Assembly (NCBI RefSeq): GCF_026127265.1
Contig: NZ_WWFG01000001.1
Coordinates: forward strand, 1,556,501 to 1,620,500
From: Nostoc sp. KVJ3
GTDB lineage: Bacteria > Cyanobacteriota > Cyanobacteriia > Cyanobacteriales > Nostocaceae
Direction: 5' to 3'
Length of the DNA: 64,000 nt
Of the stretch, positions 62,203 to 64,000 are shown in pieces. Position 1 is the first letter of the stretch. Every line of letters begins with the position of its first letter. The notes under the pieces are model-generated. The model did no database searches, was not told the origin of the DNA, and saw nothing but the letters and a program-made list of their open reading frames with translations. The position numbers and the translations under genes are program-made.

Positions 62203-62739
62203 TTAATCTCCAATCAACTCGACTGCATCTCGCCCATCGTAATTTTGTAAGTAAACTTTGACAACTTCTTCTTTAGCAGTAGGTAACTTTTTGCCAATAA
62301 AATCTGGGTGAATTGGTAATTCCCGATGACCTCTATCTACTAACACAGCTAAACGAATCACTTCTGGTCTACCGTAGTCGTTGACTGCGTTCAAAGCAGC
62401 GCGAATCGTTCGTCCTTTAAAAATCACATCATCTACAAGGACAACGGTTTTTCCCGTAAGATCAAAAGGAATTTCGCTTTTCGTTGGAGTCCGCAATCCA
62501 ATTTTGTCGAGGTCATCTCGATAAAATGTTATGTCCAAAGCCCCGACTGACACGGCTACACCTTCTAGGATCTCAATCTGACGCGCCAACAATTCGGCTA
62601 AGAACGCACCCCTGGTATATATACCAAGAAGCACCAGTTGAGACAAATCACGTGTCCTTTCGACAATTTGAGAAGCAAGACGAGTCAAGGTACGACGAAT
62701 TTCTTCGGATGAGAGAATTTCAACTACTTTTGCAGACAT
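62203..62739 (-). CDS. pyrR: PyrR: pyrimidine regulator / uracil phosphoribosyltransferase
   Basis: A 178-aa protein of the PyrR family. The family combines uracil phosphoribosyltransferase activity with UMP-dependent binding of pyr mRNA leaders. The PRPP-binding motif is VVLVDDVIFKGRTIRAAL, preceded by LLGIYTRGAFLAELLA and followed by LAVLVDRGHRELPIHPDFIG, all typical. Length is normal. pyrB is about 31 kb away with no evident PyrR-type anti-antiterminator in front of it. In cyanobacteria the regulatory role is less established. Confidence 0.94.
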   Translation of the reverse strand: MSAKVVEILSSEEIRRTLTRLASQIVERTRDLSQLVLLGIYTRGAFLAELLARQIEILEGVAVSVGALDITFYRDDLDKIGLRTPTKSEIPFDLTGKTVVLVDDVIFKGRTIRAALNAVNDYGRPEVIRLAVLVDRGHRELPIHPDFIGKKLPTAKEEVVKVYLQNYDGRDAVELIGD

Positions 62740-62841
62740 AGGGAATGATAAGTGAGGAGTTAGGAGAGACGCGATGAATCGCGTCTGTACAAGTTAGGAG
62801 TTTTTATTCTGAAGTCCTAATTCTTAACTTTACATTTATCA

Positions 62842-63812
62842 TTACTTGTTTGGAAGTATTAAGAATATAGCGATCACTATGCCTAACCATAGCAAAAAAC
62901 AATATCGAGTCAGCTGCAAAGCATTGTGAATAGAAGTTGCAGTAATGGGATAAATAGCATCTCCTAGCAGTGGTTTGTACTTAGCGACTCCACGATACCA
63001 ATTTGTACCGCCCATCTGTACACCCAAAAAAGCAGCATAGGCGCACTCACTCCAGCCAGAATTAGGACTAGGATCATTAACTGCATCTCGCTGACAAACT
63101 CGCCAAATATGCATCGGTTTACCCGATAACAACGCCAGAGTTGTAACTGTTAACCGACAAGGTAGCCAAGTCAAACAATCTTCTAAGCGCGCACAAAACC
63201 ATCCCAAATAAGTATAGGGTGCTTCCCGATATCCCACCATTGAATCAAGGGTACTGCTGGCTTTATATGCTAAAACCAAGGGGTTGGCCCCACAATTGGC
63301 ACAAAGACACCAACAATTGCATAAAAAAGCGGAGCCATAACTCCATCGGTAGCATTTTCTGCAACCGTTTCTAAAACAGCTCGAAAAATTTCTGCTTGTG
63401 TGAGGTTTTGTGTATCTCGACCAACGTAATTACTTAAAGTTTTTCGAGCCTTCTCCAAATCTCCTGTTGTTAAAGGTTGTAAAATAGCCAGCGCTGCTAC
63501 CCGCAAACTTCTGCCAGCAAAACAACTTGCCAAAAGAATACTTTCTATTGCAATTCCCAACAACGGATGAACCCATCTAGCACTTTGAATAATCAAAAAG
63601 CCAATCAGACCGCTACCAATTATTAGAATAATCCCTAGTACGATTCCAGCTAGGCGTTGTGTGAGAGAATTTTTAGACAATTTGAGAGAAAATTTAGTCA
63701 GGCGATAAATTACCCACCCCATAACTTGCACTGGATGAGGCCAATTCCAAGGATCGCCAATTAAGTAATCTAAAAATGCTGCAATTATTAAGATATAGAT
63801 GCTATTAATCAT
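62842..63812 (-). pseudogene. cobD: Adenosylcobinamide-phosphate synthase, frameshifted
   Basis: Membrane enzyme of cobalamin synthesis (CobD/CbiB) that attaches the aminopropanol arm. The N-terminal half (63812 to about 63270; IAAFLDYLIGDPWNWPHPVQ, ETVAENATDGVMAPLFYAIV) and the C-terminal half (about 63279 to 62842; YKASSTLDSMVGYREAPYTY, DPSPNSGWSECAYAAFLG) are in different frames. Together they make a normal-length protein. The shift occurs near CCAACCCCTTGG (about 63275-63286), where one base appears to be missing. This may be a real mutation or a sequencing error in the C run. The start lies only 6 bp after the stop of the upstream Rrf2-like gene. Confidence 0.88.
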
Positions 63813-63818
63813 AAATCA

Positions 63819-64000
63819 CTAAACCACAAAACTAGCTTCTTCCCCAAGGGAAGCTTGCCAGCTACGAGCATCGTAATAAAGGTCTGCCAGAGTAATACTG
63901 TACAAAGCTTCTTTGAGCTTTTGGTTGAGTCTTTGCCAAAGGCTAAATGTTACCCAATCTTCAGCTTGTGTAGGTGCTGGGGTGTGATGAGGTAAATGGC
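63819..64000 (-). CDS. Rrf2-like regulator, C-terminal part only
   Basis: The minus-strand frame is open from the right edge of the window to a TAG at 63819. The encoded tail includes AEDWVTFSLWQRLNQKLKEA, LYSITLADLYYDARSWQASL and GEEASFVV. This matches the C-terminal region I know from cyanobacterial Rrf2-family transcription regulators. The DNA-binding N-terminus is outside the window. cobD begins 6 bp downstream on the same strand, so the two are probably co-transcribed. Assignment rests on this short tail. Confidence 0.65.
   Translation of the reverse strand, partial: HLPHHTPAPTQAEDWVTFSLWQRLNQKLKEALYSITLADLYYDARSWQASLGEEASFVV

Noticed and set aside
61989..62261. Open frame of 90 codons in the spacer before pyrR
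   Set aside because: It consists of dispersed repeat and TGCTCCC heptamers with a low-complexity translation.

Overview
The window looks like chromosome of a filamentous, probably heterocyst-forming cyanobacterium (Nostoc-like). The evidence is the very frequent GCGATCGC octamer (HIP1), many short dispersed palindromes and heptamer repeats of the Nostoc kind, a c6-type cytochrome, phosphoketolase, TspO, and above all several hybrid Ser/Thr-His kinases of the HstK type known from Anabaena/Nostoc. No rRNA, tRNA or CRISPR array was recognised. All calls come from reading the sequence and translations by eye; no database search was run.

Bases 1-30631 are one tandem array of six giant hybrid kinases on the + strand, here called units A (5' end cut by the window), B, C, D, E and F. 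Each complete unit (1794-2100 aa) has an N-terminal Ser/Thr kinase, a P-loop ATPase, a long helical-repeat region, a GAF domain, zero to two PAS domains and a C-terminal histidine kinase core. The units are mosaics: different modules of one unit are closest to different neighbours, and E and F share long almost identical DNA tracts. Every complete unit is preceded by a small hairpin just before its ATG. Dispersed genomic repeats lie in frame inside several of the kinases.

Bases 30647-41827 hold ordinary genes: pyrB and mgtE (-), a coiled-coil protein (-), a small unknown protein and a c6-like cytochrome (+), an aldo/keto reductase (+), phosphoketolase (+), a VanX-like dipeptidase (+), a TspO-family protein (-) and a small exported protein (-). 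Two repeat-rich spacers lie among them.

Bases 42006-49956 look like an accessory island. It is bounded by inverted copies of one repeat (B element), each abutting a palindromic MITE-like A element. Inside are a decayed IS with 30-bp perfect terminal inverted repeats and a Tn5/IS4-type transposase remnant, a P-loop (STAND-like) ATPase whose stop codon lies in a MITE, an orphan antitoxin-like protein, a GIY-YIG protein, a membrane ATPase with 24 tandem GVAx tetrapeptides, a 42-bp minisatellite and a small unknown protein. This is the strongest candidate for an undescribed system, although its function is inferred only.

Bases 50126-64000 are again mostly housekeeping: class I fructose-bisphosphate aldolase, a Pit phosphate transporter, a secreted RNase T2, aspartate aminotransferase, a PIN-type toxin-antitoxin pair, a large metallophosphoesterase, a small exported protein, a phosphodiester-glycosidase-like lipoprotein, a DUF4912 protein, pyrR, a frameshifted cobD/cbiB and the 3' end of an Rrf2-like regulator gene.
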